Part shown: piece after piece, positions 11,015 through 21,290 of the stretch
Layout: every line of letters starts with the position of its first letter
Position numbering within the stretch: position 1 is the first letter of the stretch
From: Persicaria tinctoria
Taxonomy: Eukaryota > Streptophyta > Magnoliopsida > Caryophyllales > Polygonaceae
DNA length: 64,000 bases
Direction of reading: 5' to 3'
NCBI GenBank assembly: GCA_037127255.1
Contig: JBANSL010000002.1
Coordinates: forward strand, 98,424,519-98,488,518
Translations under genes and position numbers: made by a program
Notes under the pieces: generated by a model
What the model saw: only the letters and a program-made list of their open reading frames with translations
The model's database searches: none
What the model was told of the DNA's origin: nothing

Positions 11015-11871
11015 ATGGCTTGCTCTGTCACCCACACGGTGGTTGGTCTCTCCGGCGGCCTTGCATCCGTTGACGCCTCCTTCCTCCAGCCTTTCCAGGC
11101 CTCGGTGGCGAGAATGTTTACCCGCCGGCGGAATTATTCGTTATCGGCCTCTGCTGATAAGAATCTCTTGGATGCGATTCAGTCGACGATTGATCGCATA
11201 TCAACTAATTAATAATCATTTGTTAGAGGTACGGACTGACATAATTATAATTTCGATCAGATCGATGCGGCGAATTGAAGCCAAATATGTATATATGTTG
11301 TAGAATTTATGTATCGATAGGTTTGATGCATATATGTTTTGCAGGCAAGAGATGAGTACAACGGCGAAACTATTAACGTCATTGTCAATAAGGATGGATT
11401 CAATGTGAAGGTAGCCAATTAAGAAGAATGGAGCTCTGTTGAGCTTTACGTGCACTTCTTCGATCCCCTCCCGATATCGATGGATTCACAGTTAAATGGG
11501 TCAGTATGGAGTATCCTGAAGAGGACATTAGTGTGGGTGCCTATTATGCATTAGATCTCGTATGCTTCTCTTCTCCTATAACTTACCTTTTGGGTCAAAA
11601 TTACCAATCAGATGATCGACGATGATGATGATCATGATTAATTGGTTTTCTTAATTTTGCTTCTAGGGAGTTGAGTGAGAACCTGCAAAAGGGATTGTGC
11701 GAGTACCTTGACAAGAGGGGGATCAACCTCACCAATGCCAACTTGTTTTACAACTACGTACTTCGCCAGTATGAGCCACGTGTCCAAGAGATTTACAGCG
11801 AGTTGGCTCAAGGCATTGAACAAGCTAGTACTTTCTACTTTAAGTCCCAATTAACCTACTTTGGAATAGCT
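11015..11871 (+). pseudogene. MAM33 / mitochondrial p32-like protein, copy 1, degenerate
   Basis: The ATG at 11015 opens a presequence-like N-terminus (MACSVTHTVVGLSGG, then RRRNYSLSAS) followed by LLDAIQSTIDRISTN, typical of plant MAM33 family proteins: small acidic mitochondrial-matrix trimers related to human p32/C1QBP. A small insertion at about 11205-11215 creates an in-frame stop where the other copies continue. Exon 2 (after GCAG at 11344) carries the GETINVIV core but has an in-frame TAA after KVAN. The third exon (11667-11871) holds ENLQKGLCEYLDKRGINL and then diverges from copy 2 after NLFYNYV. Three independent lesions make it a pseudogene. Confidence 0.82.
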
Positions 11872-12049
11872 TAATTAGCTTTGTTCGCAGTTGATACACT
11901 TTGCTCTTCATGATTCCCAACATCGATCCATCTTTTAGTTGATCTTATAACTTATAATTAAACCCATCTTTTAAAATGGCATAAAATGATAATGGTGTAG
12001 TTTTGAATCCATTTATTTTCATAGGACATTAATTAGGACTATAATTATA

Positions 12050-13276
12050 GGAAAAATTGCATAAAACCACCCACTATTCATTGTTGTTTGCAAATAACCA
12101 CCCCTTATTCAAAAATTGTCAAATAACCACCCATTATTCATTGTTGTTTGCAAATAACCACCCTTTATTCAAAAATTGTCAAATAACCACCCATTAAATA
12201 TATGTTGTTTGCAACTAACCACCCAATCCTATTTTCTTGTTAAACCTCACTTTATTTATTATGAAAAGACAATTATACCCCTATTCTTTAATGTTTCATT
12301 TTTAGTAAAAAGACATACTTCTCTTTGTTGCTTGATTTTTCAAGTATTACAATTAGACCTATCAAATGGGTCATTCGGGTCGGGTCACTTCGGGTCCTGA
12401 GTAAAACGGGTTCCGGGTACATCCAGATTGTCTCGAACCCGGGTTTGACTGAGTTTCGGGTCATTTTGAGTCGATTTTGGGTTTGTCAATTTTTTCTTTT
12501 TTAAATTAAAAAAAAATCATTTTGGGTCGATTTTGGGTTTGTCAATATCTGATCTAAAATATTTTATTTTTATTATTTCTCGTAATTTTTAATAAAATGT
12601 AATAATATATAAATATCAAAATTTTAAACAATTTTTAAATTTTTTTGATATTTTATATATTATTACATCTTATTAAAAATATTTGATTTTTTATTATTTC
12701 ACGTAATTTTTAATAAAATGTAATAATATATAAAATATCAAAAAATTTCTTTTTAATTAAATGTAATAATATATGATTAATTTTTGGTCGGAATTTTTTT
12801 TATTTAAATGTCCCGAAACCCATATTAAAAATTTATTTAAAAATTGACAAACCCAAAATGACCCGAAACTCGGTCAAACCCGGGTTCAAGACAACCTGGA
12901 TGTACCCGGAACCCGTTTTACTCGGGACCCGAAGTGACCCGGCCCGAATAACCCATTTGATATGTCTAATTGTAATACCTGAAAAATCAAGCAACAAAGA
13001 GAAGTATAATTGTCTTTTTACTAAAAATGAAACATTAAAGAATAGGGGTATAATTGTCTTTTCATATTAAATTAAGTGAGATTTAAGAAGAAAATGGGTA
13101 TGGGTGGTTAGTTGCAAACAACCTATATTTAATGGGTGGTTATTTGACAATTTTTTAATAAGGGGTGGTTATTTGCAAACAACAATAAATAGCGGGTGGT
13201 TATTTGACAATTTTTAAATAAGGGGTGGTTATTTGCAAACAACAATGAATAGTGGGTGGTTTTATGCATTTTTGCC
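12050..13276. mobile_element. Mutator-type foldback element (two ~600-bp inverted arms)
   Basis: The left end GGAAAAATTGCATAAAACC and the right end (reverse complement GGCAAAAATGCATAAAACC) are terminal inverted repeats. The perfect 9-bp direct repeat ATAATTATA flanks the element at 12041-12049 and 13277-13285, the size expected for MULE insertion. Nearly the whole 1,227 bp is one imperfect palindrome. The outer arm carries tandem CCACCC...TTTGCAAATAACC units and the inner arm carries a CGGGTC-rich block (12360-12480 and 12840-12960). An AT-rich centre lies near 12660. There is no transposase. A transcript would fold into a long hairpin. Confidence 0.9.
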
Positions 13277-13285
13277 ATAATTATA

Positions 13286-14332
13286 AGTTGGATGTTTGAA
13301 TTCAGCAAAGGATGAAATTTTACCAAAGCGTTTGAATTCAGCAAAGGATTTTCGCCTGCAGTGCTTTCAATTTACCAACACAAAATTTCGCGTCTTTGGA
13401 CACCTTTCTTTGGGCTCTCATCCTGGACTTGTTGTTCTCTTCCTTAAGGACCCAATATCTTGGATGATAAATATTTTGATCGAGACGGAAGGAGTATCAT
13501 TTTTCTATTCACCTTATAATTATCAGGAATTGTGTCTCACAATAAACGTACGTAAAGAAAGAAATTGAACAAAATAAGATTGATACAATACTCTTTTTAT
13601 TTTTAATTGATTTTCATATGAAAACAGTTGAATTTATATATTGGACTTCTAATGCATATATGTCGGTACTTAATGTGGAGATTGAACCCGACCAATTGAA
13701 TTAAACTAAACTTCTTACATGAGATATATGCCCTTCCAGGATATTACATATAAACACTTGGAAAAAAAAACTAGAAAACTAATTACAAGGGTGGAAACCA
13801 ATTACAAGGATATTACATATAAACTAAACTTTTTTTCAAGTTTCACCCTTATATGTCATCCAAACTAATATAAAAGATAGAGAAAACACAATTGGGAAAT
13901 CTCTGTTGACCTAATCAACCATAGAGGTATATTGAATATATAGATGGGTAGATTACAAGATATGTCTTAGAGGGCAAGGATAGAATAACAACTAACCATA
14001 TATAAAAATATATACAAATATAGAAGATAGATTTAATCGACATCTTCTATCTAATATAATATAAGGGTGAAACTTGAAAAAAAATGGGAGATGGGTTGTA
14101 GATAGTAAGGGAGTGAGGGACATCCAATCTATTTACCCATCTGTTTAATAAGAAAATCCTAGTATAGTCGAAATCAGTACAATCTTAAATCTGTAGAGTC
14201 TGTACAATCTGAAATCTGATTTTTCTAGTCGAAATCAGATTTGATATCTAATATCCTGCAATATACCAAACAAGGATATCGATATCAATATCAATATATC
14301 GATATCAGCTGATATCTCGAGTGGTTGGATGT
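13286..14332. other. intergenic, with a 26-bp inverted repeat pair at 13829-13854 and 14059-14084
   Basis: No gene was recognised. The pair TTTCAAGTTTCACCCTTATAT and its reverse complement bracket about 255 bp, which could be a degraded MITE, but no clean TSD was found. A stretch of GATATC repeats lies at 14276-14325. Confidence 0.5.
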
Positions 14333-14474
14333 ACTCCTCATAGGCGTGGCCACGGGTCACGGGTCGACCCGTGACCCACCGGGTCGACCCGTGACCCACC
14401 GGGTCGTATGGATCGGTAACCCGGCGGGTGCGGGTTCTCGGGTCAAAGGGTCAAGGTGGGTTGCGGGTTATGGT

Positions 14475-14932
14475 TAGGGTTGTGCATTGGCCTAAAACCA
14501 AACTGAACCGGGCCAAACCGATTTTAACATAATTGAACCGAATCCATAGTTACATATGGATTATAAATCAAACTAATCCATAATTTTATTAATTTATGTT
14601 GTAGACATAATTATATGTGATAAAACATTAAAAAATCAATAAGTTTTATATGGATTATAAATCTATAAGTTTTATAAATTAATAAAATTATAAGCCTTTG
14701 ATATTAAAAAAAACCCGGTTTAACACAAATCGATCGAATCGAAACCGAACACAAACCGAACCGAAACCGAAAATTGAAAATTCTCAGACCGAAAGCCGCA
14801 TAATCGAAGAATTCCATAGTCAAAGGACTCAGCAGCCATTTCAATTGCAAAGCAACGGTTCAGTTAGGTTCGGTTTGATTTGTGTTGGTTCGGCCCAAAA
14901 ATTCGGTTTAGGCCGAATCATGCACATCCCTA
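14475..14932. mobile_element. nested hAT-type MITE (458 bp)
   Basis: It starts TAGGGTTGTGCAT and ends ATGCACATCCCTA, with extended imperfect inverted repeats rich in AACCGAA. A perfect 8-bp TSD, GTTATGGT, sits at 14467-14474 and 14933-14940. It has no coding capacity. It inserted into the older hAT element at 14341-16301. Confidence 0.88.
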
Positions 14933-15160
14933 GTTATGGTTAGAGTTAGGGTAAAGGTTTGAAAACCCGCTGACCCGATGGGTATTTTTTTTTTAAATAT
15001 TTAGTCGTTGATGTAGTGGACCCCAACGGGAAATTTTATTTTAAAAAAATGTAGCTGTTGTGCAATGGCTAGCTCAACCCGAAATGCCTATACAATCTCG
15101 TCTCCTTGATTCATTTCATTTCATTACAATCATACATTTCATTTCCGTACTAACGTTATC

Positions 15161-15412
15161 ATGTCCGATCAATCCTTGACTTTGTTCCAAAACCATTTCG
15201 ACAAGGTCGAGCTAGGCCTGGGGAAGGTTGAAGCAGTTTGTCGTCATTGCGGTCACAAGTGCAAGGCTACAAGAGGCGCCGATTACGGAAATTTGAAGCT
15301 TCATATAATGAGGAACCATCCCGACAAGATGCAGATCGACAGAGGTTCGGGCTCAGCTTCGGGTGATGACTATGTGTGTCTAGGTCTAGGCTCTAGCCGT
15401 GCAGGTGTGTGA
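15161..15412 (+). pseudogene. hAT transposase N-terminal fragment, BED zinc finger 1
   Basis: The 83-codon frame contains C-R-H-C-G-H at residues 28-33, then LKLHIMRNHP, which is the CxxC...HxxxxH pattern of a BED finger (DNA-binding module of plant hAT transposases). It ends shortly after the finger, with no DDE or hAT-C dimerisation region. CATTTCATT-rich leader sequence precedes it. It lies inside the hAT element, so it is a remnant rather than a host gene. Confidence 0.75.
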
Positions 15413-15965
15413 GTGTGTCATACTGTTAGTGTCATGTACTCATATACTGATTAACTGATGAACTCATGTGTGTGTGTGGTGTCGAATGTCGATGTACACG
15501 AAATCACGGTTTCGAACCATAGCACACGTGACGTAATGCCATAAAATAAACCGAATATTTGTAAAACCTAGTAAAAAACCAGCCGCCAATGAAGCTCAAG
15601 GGCGAAACCATCCGTAAAATAAAAAAAAATATATAGGGGCAACGTTCGAAATTCCAACGGCTGACCCGACAGGTCGAACGTTGCCCAATGATCGGTTTGC
15701 TCCTTTTCCCTCCCGAATTTTGGCTATAAATAAGCCTCACCTCCCTCCCATTTCACTCACCCCTCAACAAGACAACAACCATCTTTCTCTAATTTCTAAT
15801 CTCATCTCAATCTCTGTAACCGCTCTGTATTAAGGCCCGCGACATGATGAGGAGGAGAAGAGAATACAGTGTCCAAGGCCCGCGAAGCGATGAGGAGGGC
15901 GAATCCAGTGTCCAAGGCCCGCGACGTGAGGAGGAAGAAACACACACGCTATTGAGTGTGGGCTA

Positions 15966-16163
15966 TTGAGTGTGGCCAAATTTTGGGCCGCTACATTCAC
16001 ATGCTGGTTCACAAAGCACCCAAGGGATGAAAACAGTTGCGACACCAGTTGTAACTTTTGCGGGATGGTCTTCAGGCATCCGAAGGGAAGAGGATATGAG
16101 AACTTCAAACGTCATATCCAATTAAAGCATCCAGAGAAACTAGCCTTGACCAAAGATTTATAA
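15966..16163 (+). pseudogene. hAT transposase N-terminal fragment, BED zinc finger 2
   Basis: The frame carries SCNFCGMVFRHPKGRGYENF, then KRHIQLKHP, a second BED finger different in sequence from the one at 15161-15412. Upstream are a TATA-like TATAAATA at about 15724 and a leader with GTGTCCAAGGCCCGCGA units repeated at about 15827-15930. The stop codon at 16161 follows soon after the finger. Two different BED modules in tandem inside one short element suggest either two fused elements or a two-finger parent. Confidence 0.72.
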
Positions 16164-16309
16164 ATTTATTATTTAGTGTTGTTTCTCATTAAATTATCGA
16201 CATTAGTAAGTTAACACTTGATTTTGATGTTTTTTTTTTCTGTGTTTATTTACGTTACATGAAAATAATACCCGACGGGTCGAAACCCGTGGCCACGCCT
16301 AACTCCCCA

Positions 16310-16639
16310 CCACGGTTCAACGACAAGTTGAGTAGATCGAACATGATACCGATAACTACAAATCTACAATGAATGGTATCGAGGAGTACTAAACAACCTC
16401 TTGGAAATCCAGCATTTTGTGTTGCGGGAATGGTGTATCCGTACTTATTTTAGCGATAGATAGCATAAAAAGCAAAATAAGAGAGAGAGAGAACAAAACA
16501 GTTCTGCCTGGCATCGATAGAACTGACCTGTTCTAACACCATCTGAGGAAATGGTATATATCCCAACCATTAACTACAATATCGATGTTGGCAATGATGA
16601 AGAGCAAAGTGTATCAACTGCGAAGCAACATAAGCTATT
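16310..16639. other. short non-coding spacer between the hAT element and MAM33 copy 2
   Basis: No gene was recognised. It includes the 3' flank of MAM33 copy 2. A short GA run lies at about 16480. Confidence 0.5.
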
Positions 16640-17568
16640 TCAAAGTAGGATGGGACTTGATGTAGGAAGAACGTACTCCTTGAATGCCTTGAGCCAACTC
16701 ACAGCATCCCTGTCTTCCTGCTTGGTCGTCATAAGGTAGGTGTCCAAGTAGTTGCAAAACAAGTTGGCAGTGGTGAGGTTGATTCCCCTCTTCTCAAGGT
16801 ACTCGATCAATCCCTTTTGCATCTTCTCATTGAACCCCCTAGAACCAAAATTAAGAATCCAATTAATCATGTCTGATTGGTAATTTTGACCGATAAGTGC
16901 TACTAAGTTGCGTTAAAAGGTAAACTAAGGGAGTCGAGAAGCATACGAGATCCTATAACAGTTTAAATACATATCAAAGTTCTCTTCAGGGAATTCCATG
17001 GAGATCATATCGACTGTGAATCCATCGGGAGGGGAAGCAGTGCACCCAAACTCCAATAGAGCTCTATTCTTCTTCTCTACAATGACAATGACGTTAATTA
17101 GCTTTGACTCTGAGGAATCCGATCTCGCCCACCATTTCCTCTCTACAACTTTAACTTCAATAGTTTCACTGCTCTCCTACGAAGGTCAAGTAATCCCTAC
17201 AAATGTCCTCTATTTTAAAAGGGAAATCCTTTGGAGTCTCTGCCACTAGAGCCTGCAAAACATATATGCATCAAAACTATCGATACATAAATTCTACAAC
17301 ATTAATTTTTGGCTTCAATTCGCATCGATCTGATCGAAATTATGTCTGTCTGTACCTCTTCTAACAAATGCTTATTAGTTGATTTGCAATCAATCTCCGA
17401 CTGAATCGCATCCAAGAGTTTCTTATCAGCAGAGGCCGATAACGAATAATTCCGCCTGCTGGTAAACATTCTCGCCACCGAGGCCTTTCCAGGCTGGAGG
17501 AAGGAGGCGTCAGCGGATGCAAGGCCGCCGGAGAGACTAACCACCGAGCGGGTGACAGAGCAAGCCAT
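16640..17568 (-). pseudogene. MAM33 / mitochondrial p32-like protein, copy 2, near-complete
   Basis: Read on the minus strand, exon 1 (17568 down to about 17302) gives MACSVTRSVVSLSGG, a presequence-like segment, then LLDAIQSEIDCKSTNKHLLE. Exon 2 (about 17254 down) gives PKDFPFKIEDI, then after a frame change ETIEVKVVERKWW, FGCTASPPDGFTVDMISMEF. Exon 3 (16870-16640) gives FNEKMQKGLIEYLEKRGINL and ends SPILL with a normal stop. This is the best preserved of the three copies, with the family's conserved ASPPDGFTVD and YLEKRGI blocks. The single frame change near 17185 argues for a pseudogene, although a mis-set splice site could mimic it. Confidence 0.82.
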
Positions 17569-17962
17569 GTCGATTGCTAAGGAGATGGAGAGAGAGGCCT
17601 GGTGTATTTCAGAATTGGGAAATTAGAGCGGAGGCTGCGAAATAAACAGAAATCACAATATATAGCATTGAAATAGAAAGTACAGATCACTCAATTTTGC
17701 CCTAATTTCTTCAATCTCTCCCTAACCTGCCTTAATTTTATAAACCCTGGTTCTCACTACTTTCAATTTGACCATTAGCAAGTCAATTAAATTCGAAGCA
17801 CAACCCACTCTAATTGGAAATAGCAAGTACAGATCTCAAATTTTATAGTGCTACACCACGAATTGAGATGAACATTAACAACAACAACAAAACTCAACAG
17901 GAGGATTTCTTGCTCAATTCCCGCTGGAGACTTTGCAGAGAGAGAACCGATCCGGCTAATTC
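17569..17962. other. 5' flank of MAM33 copy 2, ending in the LINE target site
   Basis: The part next to the gene (to about 17630) matches the upstream sequence of copies 1 and 3 (TTTCAGAATTGGGAAATTAG). The next 300 bp are unrelated. The block ends with GATCCGGCTAATTC (17949-17962), which is repeated after the LINE at 19800-19813. Confidence 0.6.
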
Positions 17963-18147
17963 CTGAAACTGTAAATATATAGATGTGATGGGTAACCAAA
18001 ATACAAAAGGTAAGACCATACGGTGGGTCTTACATAAAATGGGGTGTAACTATACCAAAATCCCCACTATCCCTCTAACAGTTCGAATTGCTCTAACTCC
18101 CTATGTACTCAAAAGACCCCCCAATATCAATCTATCTAGCTACCCCT

Positions 18148-18936
18148 TCAGTCCCGAATCCCCGCGAAAGCTTTGCACTTCCACTTCGTGGCGAATCGGG
18201 ACCGACAACTATTAATAATAATCGATACATATACCGAAGGAACAAAAGTCTCGCTACAAAATATGACCTTGTTCCTAGCTTGCCAAGTAAAATAAATTAG
18301 AGCTTGAAACACAAGAAGCTTGGCTTGGAACATTTGCGATCTCTGTATGTTAGAGGAGGCACTTGCGAACCACATTAACCACTCCTCCATGGTCCCAAAT
18401 CTGCTTGAGATGCCCATCCATGTGAACACTTCATGTTGAACTTCCTTCACTGCTGCACACGCAAACCATAAATGGTCTTCTGTTTCTACCCCATTATGAC
18501 ACAAGACGCATTCTGCAGCTGCATCCCCCTTCCAGTGCCTCACCTTGTTGCCCGTTTGTAGTCTTTTATGGATGGCAAGCCATGTGATAAAAGCCCACCT
18601 TCTGCACTGTAATCTGCCCCAAATCATTCCTCCCCAATCGACCTCAGGACCTCTGCTTCTGATCATATGGTAGAGCTTACTACATGAGAGGGTCCCTTCT
18701 TCATTCAGGAGCTGCTGCAGATTCGGTTGGGCAGTGGTATCATCATAGGATATAGTACTCAACTGGTCTCTAACAGCCAGCACTCCGCCAAAGCCAAGAG
18801 TCATCATACCTCGAAGCCAAATTCCATATATTTTCGCCCCGAATGTGGTTGTGATTGCACCACCGGTGCCAAATGGACGGTCTTTGCAGGATGAGGTCTC
18901 CCAGCAGCTTTGAGAACATGCTCTTATTCTAAGCAC
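18148..18936 (-). pseudogene. LINE C-terminal part with zf-RVT domain
   Basis: It overlaps the end of the RT frame by a few bases in a different frame. It contains the segment SCSKLYHMIRSRGPEVDWGG and a zf-RVT core with CVLCHNGVETEDHLWFAC (zinc-binding Cys/His) near residues 140-160. The end is Arg/Lys-rich. Its position, order and orientation relative to 18929-19768 identify it as the same LINE protein after a frameshift. Confidence 0.88.
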
Positions 18937-19768
18937 TCATCTCCTTAATTCCCAAACCCCCTTCGCTATATGGCTTAGTAACCACACTCCAAGCCACAAG
19001 ATATTTCTTTCCTTCATTGTTACCACTCCATAGAAAGCGCTTCATCATGCCCTCTATGTGGTCAATCACACCTTGAGGCAGCAGCTGTGTTTGACCCCAG
19101 AAGGAGTGGATTCCCCCACAAACAGATTTTAGTAATTGCAATCTACCAGCAAAGGATAGATGCCTTGACGCCCATGTCTGAATTCGATTGCCAATTTTCT
19201 CATAGAGCGCCCCATACTCTACAATCTTGATTCTCCTCGAGTGTAGAGGTATACCCAAGTACTTAACAGGTAACGTACCAGCTACAAATCCCAGCTGAGA
19301 AATAATCTCGTTCTGCATTGCTGTACTGCAGCCGGCCATGTACACATTGCTTTTTTCAACATTGATCCTCATTCCAGACATAACAAAGAAATCCCCAAGG
19401 CAATCATTAATAATCTTGATGGACAATTTGTCACCGTGGCAGAATATTAATAAATCGTCAGCAAAGGCGAGGTGAACCAGCTTTAGTTCTCCACATCGGG
19501 GATGATATTTAAAGCCTTGAGTTTCAGCAGCCCTATGCAACATTCGACTGAGCATTTCCATGCATAGCACAAATATATATGGAGAGAGCGGGTCCCCCTG
19601 TCGGATACCCCGTTTACCCGGGAAAAAACCTTCCGGAGCACCATTGATGTTGATGGAGAAGCTGGCAGTGGATATACATTCCATAATCAAGCTAATCAAC
19701 TTTTCTGGAAATTTTAGTGTGCACAAGGTGAATCGTATGAAATCCCATTTGATGAAGTCAGATGCCAA
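18929..19768 (-). pseudogene. LINE reverse transcriptase domain (5' truncated)
   Basis: The minus-strand frame starts within the RT fingers and contains GKRGIRQGDPLSPYIF, the catalytic FADD at residues 102-105, and the palm/thumb block YLGIPLHSRRI through LLKSVCGGIHSFWG. It ends SEGGLGIKEMSA with a stop, where the family continues into the zf-RVT linker; that continuation is in another frame at 18148-18936. The frame change, missing endonuclease and missing N-terminal RT make it inactive. Confidence 0.9.
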
Positions 19769-19795
19769 CTTTTAGGTTCAGAATTCAGATGAATC

Positions 19796-19917
19796 GTATG
19801 ATCCGGCTAATTCAATCCCGCCTAAAGAAGGTTCAGAATTCAGATGCCAACTTTTAGGTTTTTTTTGCTAAAGGGCACGCAAAGCGACGTCGTCGGGACT
19901 CCTTGACCCCAAAGTAA
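19796..19917 (-). repeat. right arm of the long-range inverted repeat (partner 10805-10925)
   Basis: It is the reverse complement of the 5' flank of MAM33 copy 1, from GATCCGGCTAATTCAATCCC to CGACGTCGTCGGGACTCC and ACCCCAAAGT. A segment containing TTCAGAATTCAGATG also occurs as filler at the LINE 5' junction just to the left. Confidence 0.8.
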
Positions 19918-20462
19918 AAATATATATATATATAATTTTTTTTTTACTTTGGGCACAAGCACAATGGTTGACTCATATATCTCCTTAGGTAAGACTAACT
20001 CCAATGGTTGTGTACAAATATCTAAATGTGCATTTTTTTTGACATTTTTGAGCTCAATTGGTTGCTTTTGGGGTGTGCAAATGTGCACATTTGAGCATGT
20101 AATGTGCAAATTTGAACACATCACCTCCCCTATGTGCAAAAACTTTTTGTAAAAACAAGACAACTTTATTGGTGTGTTTTTTATGATTTTTGTTTTTTTT
20201 TTGTTTTAAATTAATTGTATTTGAATGGTGTATAAAAAAAATACACATTTGATCATTGGAGCAAAATACCAAAAAGTAAGGTGTATTTTTACATACCTTG
20301 TGCAAATGTATACATTATAGACAAAACCACCATGGATAGTCTAATTTTGATCGACGTGGCTATTGGGTAATTATTTCAATGCTATATTGTGATTTCTGAT
20401 TATTTCCCAATTCTGAAATACACCCGGCGCCGGCCCCTCTCTCTCTCTCCTTGGCAATTGAC
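19918..20462. other. AT-rich spacer with a possible small MITE, then 5' flank of MAM33 copy 3
   Basis: From about 19945 to 20360 there is a T- and GTG-rich stretch whose ends (CCAATGGTTGTGTAC, and near 20310 GTATACATTATAGAC) hint at a MITE but give no clean TSD. From about 20390 the sequence matches the upstream region of the other MAM33 copies (CAATTCTGAAATACACC), with a CT run. Confidence 0.4.
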
Positions 20463-21290
20463 ATGGCTTGCTCTGTAATCCGCACGGTGGTTAGTCTCTC
20501 CGGCGGCCTTGCATCCGCTGACGAGTGACGCCTCTTTCCTCCAGCCTGGAAATGCCTCGGTGGCGAGAATGGTTACCCGGAGGCGGAATTATTCGTTATC
20601 GGCCTCTGCTGATAAGAAACTCTTGGATGCGATTCAGTCGGAGATTGATTGCAAATCAACTAGTAATCATTTGTTAGAAGAGGTACGGACAGACGTAATT
20701 TCGATCAGATCGAAGCCAAATATGTTGTAGAATTTATGTATCGACAGTTTTGATGCATGTTTTGCAGGATTTCCCTTTTATTATTATAGAGGTCGAGGAT
20801 ACGGAGTACTATAAACTTGTTTAGAGATCACAACGGCGAAACTATTAAGGTGATTGTCCATAAGAGATCGGAGTCGTCAGAGCTAATTAAGTTCAATGTG
20901 AATGTAACCACGAAGATTAATGAAGCTCTGGTGCGTTTTGGGTGCACTTCTTCCCCTCCCGATGGATTCACAGTTGATACGGTCTATATGAATTTCCCTG
21001 AGGAGGAGTATAATTATGGTGCCTCTTATGTGATCTTGTATGCTTCTCGACTCCCTAATTTCAGTCAAAATTACCAATCAGATCTAGACATGATTAATTG
21101 GTTTCTTAATTATAGGAGCTTCAATGAGAAGCTGCAAAAGGAATTGTACGAGTACCTTGAGAAGAGGGGGATCAACCTCCTGATTCCACACTTAGCACTT
21201 ATCTCCCTCCTGACGCTGCTCTTCGCAGCAGCATCCTACGGGATGCTCTTGGCTAGTTGCCAAGGCAACTACCAAAATCTTTTTGGTTAA
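20463..21290 (+). pseudogene. MAM33 / mitochondrial p32-like protein, copy 3, truncated
   Basis: The ATG at 20463 gives MACSVIRTVVSLSGGLASAD, but a 7-bp insertion (GAGTGAC) at about 20523 puts a stop and frame change in the presequence. The remaining exon 1 (LLDAIQSEIDCKSTSNHLLE) and exon 2 are well kept, apart from a frame change at about 20820, just before FRDHNGETIKVIVHKR. The core FGCTSSPPDGFTVDTVYMNF is intact. After EKRGINL the sequence switches at about 21177 to unrelated DNA ending in a run of A at 21289, so the C-terminus has been replaced, possibly by a small retro-inserted segment. Not functional. Confidence 0.82.

Larger units (their letters stand above)
14341..16301 (+). mobile_element. 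hAT-family DNA transposon, non-autonomous, with two BED-finger fragments
   Basis: The terminal inverted repeats are TAGGCGTGGCCACGGGTC at the left and its complement ending GTGGCCACGCCTA at the right. An 8-bp TSD is present with one mismatch (ACTCCTCA at 14333-14340, ACTCCCCA at 16302-16309), as expected for hAT. CGGGTCGACCCG-type repeats lie inside both ends. The interior has two partial BED zinc-finger coding stretches, each preceded by its own promoter-like region, and no catalytic RNase H-like or dimerisation domain. A second, smaller hAT MITE is nested at 14475-14932. Confidence 0.87.
17963..19799 (-). mobile_element. 5'-truncated L1-type LINE insertion (14-bp TSD)
   Basis: The LINE is bounded by GATCCGGCTAATTC on both sides (17949-17962 and 19800-19813), a typical LINE-length TSD. 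It splits the shared 5' flank of MAM33 copy 2. Its coding part is minus-strand RT and zf-RVT. No clear poly-A tract was seen at the 17963 end. The 19799 end, which is the truncated 5' end, carries filler copied from the neighbourhood. Confidence 0.8.

Noticed and set aside
13829..14084. Inverted repeat pair as a defined MITE
   Set aside because: The 26-bp arms are convincing, but no target duplication or superfamily-type terminus was found, so it was kept only as a note.
19945..20360. Possible MITE between MAM33 copies 2 and 3
   Set aside because: Ends are only loosely complementary and no TSD could be fixed.
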